Assembly (NCBI GenBank): GCA_029863105.1
Contig: JAOTWC010000118.1
Location: forward strand, 1-5,357
Length of the DNA stretch: 5,357 nt
Direction of reading: 5' to 3'
Origin: Gemmatimonadota bacterium
GTDB taxonomy: Bacteria > Gemmatimonadota > Gemmatimonadetes > Palauibacterales > Palauibacteraceae
In this document: in pieces, positions 1 to 5,357 of the stretch
Layout of the letters: each line of letters opens with the position of its first letter
Numbering within the stretch: the first letter of the stretch is position 1
Translations under genes and position numbers: made by a program
The notes under the pieces: model-generated
What the model saw: the letters and a program-made list of their open reading frames with translations, nothing else
Told to the model about the DNA's origin: nothing
Databases searched by the model: none

Positions 1-162
1 TTCGACTACGCAGTGGTGAACGACGACCTGAATTCGACGGTCGAAGTGGTGGAATCAATCCTGGTCGCGGAACGCGCGAGCGTCCGGCGGCTGGGCGCGG
101 AGGCCGTGGAGCGAGCAGCTTCCATCGCGGCGGAGCTGAAGGAAGGGATGTCGGGTACCTGA
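1..162 (+). CDS. gmk: Guanylate kinase, C-terminal part (5' truncated by window edge)
   Basis: Only the last 53 residues are in the window; the frame is open from base 1 to a TGA at 160-162. Guanylate kinase phosphorylates GMP to GDP with ATP in the cytoplasm, on the route to GTP and dGTP. The visible piece begins with FDYAVVNDDL, matching the conserved YxVVNDxL segment near the C-terminus of bacterial guanylate kinases. It is followed by an amphipathic, Glu/Arg/Ala-rich helix (VEVVESILVAERASVRRL) typical of the family's last helix. The nucleotide-binding P-loop and GMP-binding residues would lie upstream and cannot be checked. The next gene is rpoZ, and gmk followed by rpoZ is a common bacterial arrangement (as in E. 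coli), which supports the call. The last dozen residues are not diagnostic. Confidence 0.9.
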   Translation, partial: FDYAVVNDDLNSTVEVVESILVAERASVRRLGAEAVERAASIAAELKEGMSGT

Positions 163-189
163 GATATGTTTGGCTGTACTCACGAGAAC

Positions 190-195
190 GGAGAA
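190..195 (+). promoter_or_regulatory. Shine-Dalgarno for rpoZ
   Basis: GGAGAA lies 3 bases before the GTG at 199 (5 bases if counted from the GGAG core). It decides the start: the in-frame ATG at 166 has no purine-rich site at normal distance (the nearest, GGAAGGG at 141-147, is 18 bases away). It also makes the protein begin close to where other omega subunits begin. Confidence 0.6.
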
Positions 196-198
196 CAT

Positions 199-426
199 GT
201 GGACAAGACCAAGAAGAAGGTGTATTCGCCGGCGGATCTCGCCGATGCGGCCTCGGACAAGTACCTCGGCGTCCTCGTGGCAGCCAAGTATGCCCGGGAA
301 CTCAACGCGCTTCCACTGGAGCGTTCGCCGTACGGAGCGGAGAAGCTGACTACGATGGCGTTGGCGGCCCTGGCTTCCGGCGAACTCGATTATCGGCTCG
401 TGCAGCGTCCGACCGGGGCGGACTGA
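199..426 (+). CDS. rpoZ: DNA-directed RNA polymerase omega subunit
   Basis: Omega is the small subunit that wraps the C-terminal tail of beta' and helps assemble and stabilise RNA polymerase. The product is 75 residues from GTG 199, or 86 from an in-frame ATG at 166; both are in the usual size range. The Rpb6/omega core is clear: VYSPADLADAASDKYLGVLV, then AAKYARELN, the family's conserved AAxxARxLN helix, followed by the stretch starting EKLTTMALAAL. I prefer GTG 199 because GGAG sits 5 bases upstream and because omega proteins have only a short leader before the first helix; the 11 extra residues from ATG 166 (including a Cys and two His) look untypical. The gene follows gmk by 36 bases and is followed after one base by coaBC, a common neighbour. 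With this start the protein lacks the Met-Ala-Arg N-terminus that contacts ppGpp in proteobacterial omega. No promoter or terminator is evident in the 36-base gap. Confidence 0.9.
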   Translation: MDKTKKKVYSPADLADAASDKYLGVLVAAKYARELNALPLERSPYGAEKLTTMALAALASGELDYRLVQRPTGAD

Positions 427-427
427 C

Positions 428-1636
428 TTGCGGCCATTCGACGGGAGCCGCGTACTTCTCGTCGTCACGGGCGGCATTGCTGCCTACAAGAGTGTGATCC
501 TGATGCGTCGTCTCATCGAGCACGGGGCAGAGGTGGATGTCGTGATGACGGAGGCGGCCGAGCAGATGGTGGGCGCCGTTACGTTCAGCGCCCTGTCGGG
601 CCGGCCCGTGAAGCGCAGCTTGTGGGAGGAGCCGCTGGCGCACATCGATCTGGGTCGGGACGCGGACGCGATCGTCGTTGCGCCGGCGACCGCGAATATC
701 ATCGCGAAACTGGCGAATGGTCTGGCCGACGATCTGGCCTCGGCAACCTTGCTGGCGGCCGAGGCACCCATCCTGGTCGCGCCCGCCATGAACACTCGGA
801 TGTGGGAGAACCCAGCCACGCAGGCGAACGTCGAGGCTCTGAGCTCGGCGGGCCTCGTCCTGGTCGGTCCGGCGTCGGGTCCGTTGGCCGAAGGTGAATC
901 CGGACCGGGGAGGATGGAAGAACCGGAGACGATTCTCGCCCATCTCGGTCGGTTGCTGGAGCAGAACTCGGTACTCCGAGGTCAGCGGGTCGTCGTGACG
1001 GCTGGTCCGACGCTGGCCCCGCTCGATCCGGTGCGCTTCGTCGGGAACCGATCGTCCGGCCGGATGGGATTCGCGCTCGCGGCATCCGCCTGGAGACGAG
1101 GGGCCGACGTCGTGCTGGTCTGCGGCCCCACCCGGGTCGATCCGCCCGTCGGTCCTCGCGTCGTGCGCGTGGAGAAGGCGGAGGAGATGCTGGATGCGCT
1201 GCGGGCCGAACTCGACGGGACGGCGGTTCTCGTGATGGCGGCGGCGGTTGCCGATTTCCGTTCGGAAAGCCCGCGGACTGGGAAGCTGAAGAAGGAGAAT
1301 TTGGCCGGGATCGACATCAGGTTGACCGCGGGTCCGGATCTGCTCGCCGAGACCCTGAAGCAACGGCGCGCCGCCTCGGTGTTCACGCTGGGGTTCGCGC
1401 TGGAAACCGAAGACGGTCCGGCCAACGCGAGTCGGAAGTTGCACGACAAGGGGATGGATATGGTGGCACTTAATCCGGCGGGAGAGCCGGATAGCGGATT
1501 TGACGTCGTGACGAACAGGGTTACGATCATCGATCGGAACGGCCTGGTCGAAGAGCTGCCTCTGCTCGCGAAGCACGAGGTTGCGGATCGCCTGCTTGAC
1601 CGCGTCGAGGAGCGACTGGGTGGCGGCGCGGAATGA
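428..1636 (+). CDS. coaBC: Bifunctional phosphopantothenoylcysteine decarboxylase / phosphopantothenate-cysteine ligase
   Basis: This enzyme makes 4'-phosphopantetheine for coenzyme A: the CoaB half joins 4'-phosphopantothenate and cysteine using CTP, and the FMN-dependent CoaC half decarboxylates the product. At 402 residues it has the normal full length. CoaC (about 1-180) shows VTGGIAAYK at 13-21, the catalytic His72 in AHIDL, APATAN at 85-90 and the substrate motif PAMNTRMW at 119-126. CoaB (about 185-400) shows TAGPT at 191-195, DPVRFVGNRSSGRMG at 200-214 with Asn207 (E. coli Asn210 equivalent), AAAVADFR at 271-278 and KLKK at 286-289 with the likely catalytic Lys. Oddities: the flap motif usually written LACGxxGxGRM reads LAEGESGPGRM, so the conserved Cys is Glu155; the usual TREPLDPVR reads TLAPLDPVR; and SSGKMG reads SSGRMG. 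The start is a TTG one base after the rpoZ stop. No other start codon is in frame between the stop at 347-349 and the first motif, so translation is probably coupled to rpoZ; only a weak G-rich stretch (415-422) could serve as ribosome binding site. Confidence 0.95.
   Translation: MRPFDGSRVLLVVTGGIAAYKSVILMRRLIEHGAEVDVVMTEAAEQMVGAVTFSALSGRPVKRSLWEEPLAHIDLGRDADAIVVAPATANIIAKLANGLADDLASATLLAAEAPILVAPAMNTRMWENPATQANVEALSSAGLVLVGPASGPLAEGESGPGRMEEPETILAHLGRLLEQNSVLRGQRVVVTAGPTLAPLDPVRFVGNRSSGRMGFALAASAWRRGADVVLVCGPTRVDPPVGPRVVRVEKAEEMLDALRAELDGTAVLVMAAAVADFRSESPRTGKLKKENLAGIDIRLTAGPDLLAETLKQRRAASVFTLGFALETEDGPANASRKLHDKGMDMVALNPAGEPDSGFDVVTNRVTIIDRNGLVEELPLLAKHEVADRLLDRVEERLGGGAE
1607..1612 (+). 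promoter_or_regulatory. Shine-Dalgarno for the uracil-DNA glycosylase gene
   Basis: GAGGAG, a near-perfect anti-16S match, lies 7 bases before the GTG at 1620 and inside the last codons of coaBC. It supports GTG 1620 over other in-frame starts and implies initiation within the upstream gene. Confidence 0.7.
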
Positions 1637-2357
1637 CGGTCGGGCGCTCGCCGAGGTGCTCCGGTCCCGGATGGAACTCGAAGGCTCGGGGTTCTTCGTG
1701 CCGTCCGGAGAGCGGGAACGCCTCCTGTCCCGCGTGAGCCGGCTGCGCGCCGCGGAGTCACCATCGGGGGGGAAGATCGCAGCCGCTATCGGGTCGCTCG
1801 AGTCGATCGATTCTCTGCGCCGGCTGGCCGAGTCCTGCACCCGCTGTGTACTGCATGAAACTCGTCGCTCGGTCGTGTTCGCTGAGGGTCCCGACCATGC
1901 CCGTGTGATGTGTGTCGGGGAGGCTCCCGGCGCGAGAGAAGACGAAACCGGCGTGCCGTTCGTCGGCAGGGCGGGGCAACTGTTGGATCGGCTGCTCCTC
2001 AGTGTCGGCCTCGCCAGAGAGGACGTCTATATCGCCAACGTGCTCAAGTGTCGGCCTCCGGGGAACCGGAATCCGCAGCCGGAGGAAATCGAGCAGTGCT
2101 CGCCGTTTCTGCGGCGCCAGGTGGCGCTTGTCGGACCCGAGGTCGTGATCGCGTTCGGCACGTTTGCGGCGCAGACGTTGCTCGGCGTGCGAGACAGCCT
2201 GGGTAAGCTTCGAGGCACGGTCCACGCCTACGAGGGTGTGCCGCTCGTGGCGACATATCATCCGGCGGCCCTGCTGAGGAATCCGCAGTGGACGAGACCG
2301 TCGTGGGAAGACCTCCAGCTCGTCCGTCGCGTACTTGCGGAGCACTCCGATGGTTGA
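1620..2357 (+). CDS. udg: Family 4 (type 4) [4Fe-4S] uracil-DNA glycosylase
   Basis: This enzyme removes uracil (from cytosine deamination or dUTP incorporation) from DNA, opening base-excision repair. The 245-residue product shows the whole family 4 signature. The iron-sulfur Cys pairs are CTRC at 73-76, and Cys144 (VLKCRPPGNR) with Cys160 (EEIEQCSPF). The uracil-binding motif A is GEAPGAREDETGVPFVGRAG from 100. VYIANVLKCRPP is the typical central strand. The C-terminal motif is HPAALLRNP at 214-222, with its catalytic-site His, followed by WEDL. GTG 1620 is chosen because GAGGAG lies 7 bases upstream; this gives a 17-base overlap with coaBC. The first Cys lies at residue 73, so there is an N-terminal extension of about 55 residues over compact thermophile enzymes. 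It is charged, probably helical and unassigned; such leaders occur in many bacterial homologues annotated as SPO1 DNA polymerase-related. The neighbours dnaB and radA fit a repair/replication role. Confidence 0.93.
   Translation: MAARNDGRALAEVLRSRMELEGSGFFVPSGERERLLSRVSRLRAAESPSGGKIAAAIGSLESIDSLRRLAESCTRCVLHETRRSVVFAEGPDHARVMCVGEAPGAREDETGVPFVGRAGQLLDRLLLSVGLAREDVYIANVLKCRPPGNRNPQPEEIEQCSPFLRRQVALVGPEVVIAFGTFAAQTLLGVRDSLGKLRGTVHAYEGVPLVATYHPAALLRNPQWTRPSWEDLQLVRRVLAEHSDG
2339..2342 (+). promoter_or_regulatory. Shine-Dalgarno for dnaB
   Basis: GGAG lies 7 bases before ATG 2350, inside the end of the glycosylase gene. It favours this ATG over the in-frame TTG at 2335, which would add five residues. 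Confidence 0.55.
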
Positions 2358-3756
2358 ATCCCAGATCCTCGTAGCCGAACGGACCAGCCTCACGGGCCGG
2401 CGCCCCCCGTGGTCCGAGGAAGCCGAGATATCGGTGTTGTCTGCCATGATGATCGACGGAGACGCCGTTGCTCGTGCCGTCGAGTCGATCGACGAAACTG
2501 CATTCTACAAGGAGGCAAATCGCCGGATCTTCCGTGCCATGATCCGGCTGTACTCGCGGGGCGAAGTCATCGATGCCGTAACTCTCTCGGATGATTTGAA
2601 GAGCACGTCCGAGCTGGAGGGGGCAGGAGGCATGTCCTATCTCGCCCGCCTGGTCGACGCCGTTCCGACGGCGGCCAATATCGAGTACCACACTCGGATC
2701 CTGCGTGACAAGGCGGTGCTGCGCCGTCTGATCGAGTCCGCCACGGAAATCATCCAGGATGCCTACGAGGCGCCGGCCGGCGAAGTGGACGAGGCGCTCG
2801 ACAGGGCCGAGAGCAGGATCTTCCAGATCGCTCAGTCCTCGAAGCGCCAGGGATTCGTCTGGATCAAGGAAATCCTCTGGCCGACGTTCGAGCGAATCGA
2901 GGAACTGCAGCGCACACCGGGGGCCGTGACCGGTGTGGCCAGCGGGTACGCCGATCTGGACAACATGACCGCCGGTTTCCAGGCGGGCGATCTGGTGGTG
3001 ATTGCCGGACGACCTTCGATGGGGAAGACCTCGCTGGCCCTGAACATCGCTCAGCACGCGGCCATCGACGGGGAAGTGCCGGTCGCCGTGTTCTCCCTGG
3101 AGATGTCCAAGGAGGCACTCGTCCAACGGCTGCTGTGCGCCGAGGGACGCGTGGATTCAGGGCGACTGCGCCGGGGTCGACTGCAGGACGATGAGTATAC
3201 ACGTCTTGCTACGGCAGCCGGTCACCTGAACACCGCGCCAATCTGGATCGACGACACTCCGGCGATCAATCCTCTCGAGCTCAGGGCCAAAGCGCGCCGG
3301 CTTGCGGCCGATATTGATCTTGGCATGATCGTGGTCGACTACATGCAGCTCATGACCGGGCCGCATAATGCCGAGAACCGGCAGCAGGAGATCAGTTCGA
3401 TATCCCGATCTCTCAAAGCGATCGCCAAGGAGCTGAACATCCCGGTTCTCGCACTGTCCCAGCTGTCGAGACAGCCCGAGCAACGCACCGACAAGCGTCC
3501 GTTGCTCGCCGACCTGCGGGAGTCAGGCGCAATCGAGCAGGACGCCGATCTTGTGCTTTTCGTATATCGGGAGGAAGCCTACAGGAAGGATTCGGATAAG
3601 TTCGACGACAGCGGCGAGTCCATCGAGGGCAAGGCCGAGTTGATCATCGGCAAACAGCGGAACGGCCCCACCGGCATGGTCAACCTGTTCTTCCACAAGG
3701 CCTATACGCTCTTCGAGTCGGTCGACAGGCGCCGCGAGCAGGGTCCGGATCATTGA
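2350..3756 (+). CDS. dnaB: Replicative DNA helicase DnaB
   Basis: DnaB is the hexameric 5'-to-3' helicase that unwinds the replication fork and recruits primase. The 468-residue product has the usual length and order. The N-terminal helical domain starts PPWSEEAEISVLSAMM (about 19-34) and runs to about 150; a linker helix (about 145-170) follows; the RecA-like ATPase domain starts near 190. Motifs in it: Walker A GRPSMGKT at 220-227, SLEM with catalytic Glu251, Walker B VVDYMQLM at 328-335, the DNA-binding/sensor segment SQLSRQPEQR at 370-379 followed by LADLRESGAIEQDADL, and GKQRNGPTG with the arginine finger Arg437 and Lys435. There is no intein in the P-loop or other motif, although dnaB is a common intein host. 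ATG 2350 is preferred because GGAG lies 7 bases upstream; it overlaps the glycosylase gene by 8 bases, suggesting coupling. The Asp/Glu/Lys-rich insert after FVYREEAY (about 412-428) is a normally variable loop. Confidence 0.97.
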   Translation: MVESQILVAERTSLTGRRPPWSEEAEISVLSAMMIDGDAVARAVESIDETAFYKEANRRIFRAMIRLYSRGEVIDAVTLSDDLKSTSELEGAGGMSYLARLVDAVPTAANIEYHTRILRDKAVLRRLIESATEIIQDAYEAPAGEVDEALDRAESRIFQIAQSSKRQGFVWIKEILWPTFERIEELQRTPGAVTGVASGYADLDNMTAGFQAGDLVVIAGRPSMGKTSLALNIAQHAAIDGEVPVAVFSLEMSKEALVQRLLCAEGRVDSGRLRRGRLQDDEYTRLATAAGHLNTAPIWIDDTPAINPLELRAKARRLAADIDLGMIVVDYMQLMTGPHNAENRQQEISSISRSLKAIAKELNIPVLALSQLSRQPEQRTDKRPLLADLRESGAIEQDADLVLFVYREEAYRKDSDKFDDSGESIEGKAELIIGKQRNGPTGMVNLFFHKAYTLFESVDRRREQGPDH

Positions 3757-3829
3757 GGGTTGACGCACTGTGGCGCTCCGGCGGACGCACCCGCCCCCGT
3801 GAAACCGTTTCTTCAGCGAATCTCTAGGC
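3757..3829. other. dnaB-radA intergenic gap, no firm regulatory signal
   Basis: This 73-base stretch is the largest gap in the window. It has a TTGACG at 3760-3765 that resembles a sigma-70 -35 box, but the place where a -10 box should lie (about 3783-3788) reads GGACGC. A small inverted repeat (GGCGG at 3780-3784 with CCGCC at 3791-3795, six-base loop) is followed by cytosines, not a T run, so it is not a convincing terminator. The only Shine-Dalgarno-like sequence before radA is AGG at 3826-3828, too close to the ATG to be normal. The radA frame is open back to 3803 (TGA at 3800-3802) but holds no earlier start codon. Confidence 0.5.
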
Positions 3830-5182
3830 ATGTCCCGCGTTCGTTCGTTGTTCTTCTGTCTCGAGTGCGGAGCGGAATCCGTCCGATGGGAAGGTCGGTG
3901 TCCCTCCTGCAGTGCGTGGAATACGCTGGCCGAGGCCCCGCGGAAGGCGCCGGGCGGAGTCCCGGCTCGGTCGTCCGGTCCGGGAGCCGCTGCACAGCCA
4001 CTCGGTGACGCGGCACCACCGCCACCTCGCCTGGCGAGCGGATTCGCTCTCGTAGATCGGGTGCTCGGCGGTGGATTCGTGCCCGGTTCCGTTGCCTTGC
4101 TCGGCGGCACCCCCGGGATCGGGAAGTCGACCCTCCTGCTCCAGATCGCGGCCGAGATGCACCGATCGGGCGTCACGGTACTCTATGCTTCAGGGGAGGA
4201 ATCCCGTGACCAGGTGCGTCTGCGAGCGGACCGGCTCGGTGGGTCAGCCGGCGCCCTTCCGTTCATCGCGTCGGATCGAATCGAAGACGTCATTGACGCG
4301 GCGGAGCAGGTTCGTCCGCAGTTCCTGTGTGTCGACTCCATTCAGACGGTGGCGGCTCCCGGAGCGGGCACGCCCGGCGGCGTAAGCCAGGTCCGCGAGA
4401 GCGCTGCGCGCCTTCAGGAGTTCGCGAAACGGACGGCCACCGCCACGGTTCTCGTGGGGCACGTGACCAAGGGCGGCGCCCTGGCGGGTCCTCGCACGCT
4501 GGAGCACGTGGTCGACGTCGTGCTGCACTTCGAAGGGCCGCGCGCGGCGGAATTTCGTTTTCTGAGGAGTTCGAAGAACCGATTCGGATCGGTCGACGAG
4601 ATTGCGGCGTTTCGGATGACCGAAACAGGCCTGGATTCGGTGGAGGATCCGTCAGGGCTGTTCCTGAGCGACCGCCCGGACGACATCGGGGGTTCGGCGG
4701 TGGCGGTATCCATTCACGGTTCACAGCCGCTGCTCACGGAAATCCAGGCGCTCACATGCGCCGCGCGATTCGGATCGCCGCAGCGAATGTCGACCGGGTT
4801 CCCGCCGCGCCGCCTCGCGATCCTGCTCGCCGTCCTGGAGCGCCGCGGTGGCATTCCCCTCGGGGCGTCGGATGTGTTTCTAAACGTCGTGGGTGGGGGA
4901 AGGCTCACCGATACGGGAACTGATCTGGCCGTCGTGGGCGCCCTCGCTTCGTCGTATCTGGACCGTCCGCTCGGTCGTGGAAGCGTACTCGTGGCGGAAG
5001 TGGGTCTGGGTGGAGAGCTGCGTGGCGTGTCGGCCCCCGAAGCGCGCGTGCGGGCAGCCAGGCGGGCGGGCCTCAAGGACGTGATCCTGCCTGGCGCGCA
5101 CCGGAATGCACTCGGCACGCTACCCGGGATCCGGTTCATGGAGCATGTGGGGGAGCTGATTGATTGGGTGCGTTCGACGTGA
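3830..5182 (+). CDS. radA: DNA repair protein RadA (Sms)
   Basis: RadA is a DnaB-like hexameric ATPase that works with RecA in homologous recombination, driving branch migration or D-loop unwinding. The 450-residue product has the full family architecture. The N-terminal C4 zinc finger has Cys10, Cys13, Cys24 and Cys27 (FFCLECG ... GRCPSCSAWNTL). A Pro/Gly/Ala-rich linker follows (about 36-68). The RecA-like ATPase has Walker A GGTPGIGKST at 92-101, SGEES at 121-125, Walker B FLCVDSIQT at 165-173 and GHVTKGGALAGPRTLEH from 210. The RadA-specific KNRFG motif is at 249-253. The C-terminal Lon protease-like domain (about 290-450) has DVFLNVVGG at 348-356 and VAEVGLGGELRGV at 388-400. In this family that domain is a scaffold, not an active protease. 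ATG 3830 is the first start codon after the in-frame stop at 3800-3802, so the start is secure although the ribosome binding site is poor. It follows dnaB, its structural relative, after 73 bases and runs directly into ispD. Confidence 0.97.
   Translation: MSRVRSLFFCLECGAESVRWEGRCPSCSAWNTLAEAPRKAPGGVPARSSGPGAAAQPLGDAAPPPPRLASGFALVDRVLGGGFVPGSVALLGGTPGIGKSTLLLQIAAEMHRSGVTVLYASGEESRDQVRLRADRLGGSAGALPFIASDRIEDVIDAAEQVRPQFLCVDSIQTVAAPGAGTPGGVSQVRESAARLQEFAKRTATATVLVGHVTKGGALAGPRTLEHVVDVVLHFEGPRAAEFRFLRSSKNRFGSVDEIAAFRMTETGLDSVEDPSGLFLSDRPDDIGGSAVAVSIHGSQPLLTEIQALTCAARFGSPQRMSTGFPPRRLAILLAVLERRGGIPLGASDVFLNVVGGGRLTDTGTDLAVVGALASSYLDRPLGRGSVLVAEVGLGGELRGVSAPEARVRAARRAGLKDVILPGAHRNALGTLPGIRFMEHVGELIDWVRST
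5149..5155 (+). promoter_or_regulatory. Candidate Shine-Dalgarno for ispD
   Basis: GGGGGAG inside the end of radA lies 8 bases before an in-frame TTG at 5164, but 23 bases before GTG 5179. If used, it argues for the earlier TTG start of ispD, which would add the five residues M-G-A-F-D. Confidence 0.35.
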
Positions 5183-5357
5183 CGGTGTCTGCCGTGGTCG
5201 TGGCGGCCGGATCCGGAACGCGACTGGGCGGCGGGCCGAAACAGTTCCGCGTGCTCGGAGATCGCCCGCTGCTGGCGTGGAGTTGCGGCCTGTTCGCCTC
5301 ACATCCGGACATCGGGAAACTCGTCGTGGTGCTGCCGGAAGAACTTGCTGACAGGCC
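5179..5357 (+). CDS. ispD: 2-C-methyl-D-erythritol 4-phosphate cytidylyltransferase, N-terminal part (cut by window edge)
   Basis: IspD transfers CMP from CTP to methylerythritol 4-phosphate, the third step of the non-mevalonate isoprenoid pathway. The frame is open to the window end, giving 59 complete residues. The N-terminal signature is clear: AVVVAAGSGTRLGGGPKQF, the CTP-binding loop of IspD-type nucleotidyltransferases, with Arg15 and Lys21 where E. coli has the catalytic Arg20 and Lys27. It is followed by the LGDRPLLAWS helix start and the strand KLVVVLPEE. PKQF separates IspD from relatives such as MobA, GlmU and KdsB. The start is uncertain: GTG 5179 gives a GTGA overlap with the radA stop and a typical IspD N-terminus; TTG 5164 has a better-placed Shine-Dalgarno; GTG 5185 is also possible. 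An ispF partner, or an IspDF fusion, could follow beyond the window. Confidence 0.88.
   Translation, partial: MTVSAVVVAAGSGTRLGGGPKQFRVLGDRPLLAWSCGLFASHPDIGKLVVVLPEELADR

Noticed and set aside
350..1840. A 496-codon open frame on the minus strand opposite coaBC and the glycosylase gene
   Set aside because: It is rich in Arg, His, Pro and Gln, shows no recognisable motif, and lies opposite two strongly conserved plus-strand enzymes. Long antisense open frames are expected in GC-rich coding DNA.
3007..3030. Intein or insertion at the DnaB P-loop
   Set aside because: GRPSMGKT is continuous with normal flanks and the protein has normal length.
2044..3126. A 360-codon open frame on the minus strand opposite the glycosylase gene and dnaB
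   Set aside because: Same reasoning: low-complexity Arg/Gly/Pro composition, no motif, and complete overlap with clear plus-strand genes.
3760..3788. Sigma-70 promoter in the dnaB-radA gap based on TTGACG
   Set aside because: The -10 position at normal spacing reads GGACGC, with no TA-rich hexamer, so a standard promoter is not supported.
3780..3800. Rho-independent terminator after dnaB
   Set aside because: The stem is only five base pairs and is followed by cytosines, not a T run.
3760..4008. A possible small plus-strand gene in the dnaB-radA gap (82 codons from a TTG)
   Set aside because: It runs mostly through radA in another frame, has no clear ribosome binding site and no family resemblance.
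3523..4176. A 217-codon minus-strand open frame spanning the dnaB-radA gap
   Set aside because: It covers the gap, so a divergent gene was considered, but most of it mirrors dnaB and radA coding sequence, the composition is Arg/Pro-rich and no domain is visible.
4697..5179. Active Lon-type protease domain in RadA
   Set aside because: The C-terminal Lon-like fold is a standard part of RadA and is a non-proteolytic scaffold in this family.

Overview
This is a GC-rich (about 60-65% by eye), gene-dense bacterial chromosomal segment in which every gene I can support is on the plus strand. It holds seven housekeeping genes: the 3' end of gmk (guanylate kinase), rpoZ (RNA polymerase omega), coaBC (bifunctional coenzyme A biosynthesis enzyme), a family 4 [4Fe-4S] uracil-DNA glycosylase, dnaB (replicative helicase), radA (recombination/branch-migration ATPase) and the 5' end of ispD (MEP-pathway cytidylyltransferase). 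I see no RNA genes, mobile elements, CRISPR, phage genes or long repeats.

Layout: gmk ends at 162. After a 36-base gap rpoZ probably starts at a GTG (199). coaBC starts at a TTG one base after the rpoZ stop. The glycosylase starts at a GTG inside the end of coaBC (17-base overlap), and dnaB starts at an ATG inside the end of the glycosylase gene (8-base overlap). The only sizeable gap (73 bases, 3757-3829) separates dnaB from radA. ispD then overlaps the radA stop, by 4 bases if GTG 5179 is the start. Good Shine-Dalgarno sequences for the glycosylase and dnaB lie inside the preceding coding sequences, so this looks like one translationally coupled operon, possibly with a second transcription or translation control point before radA.

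Functionally the cluster mixes nucleotide metabolism and transcription (gmk, rpoZ), cofactor and isoprenoid synthesis (coaBC, ispD) and a replication/repair block (udg, dnaB, radA). The gmk-rpoZ pair is widespread in bacteria, and radA close to ispD recalls the Firmicutes radA-disA-yacL-ispD cluster, but here disA and the PIN/TRAM gene between them are absent. From memory only, high GC and this order would fit Gemmatimonadota or related FCB-type lineages; this is a low-confidence inference.

I did not find a previously undescribed system. The most interesting points are unusual residues in otherwise conserved CoaBC motifs (Glu in place of the conserved flap Cys, and a changed CoaB signature), the long N-terminal extension of the glycosylase, the radA-ispD junction without disA, and the uncoupled radA start.
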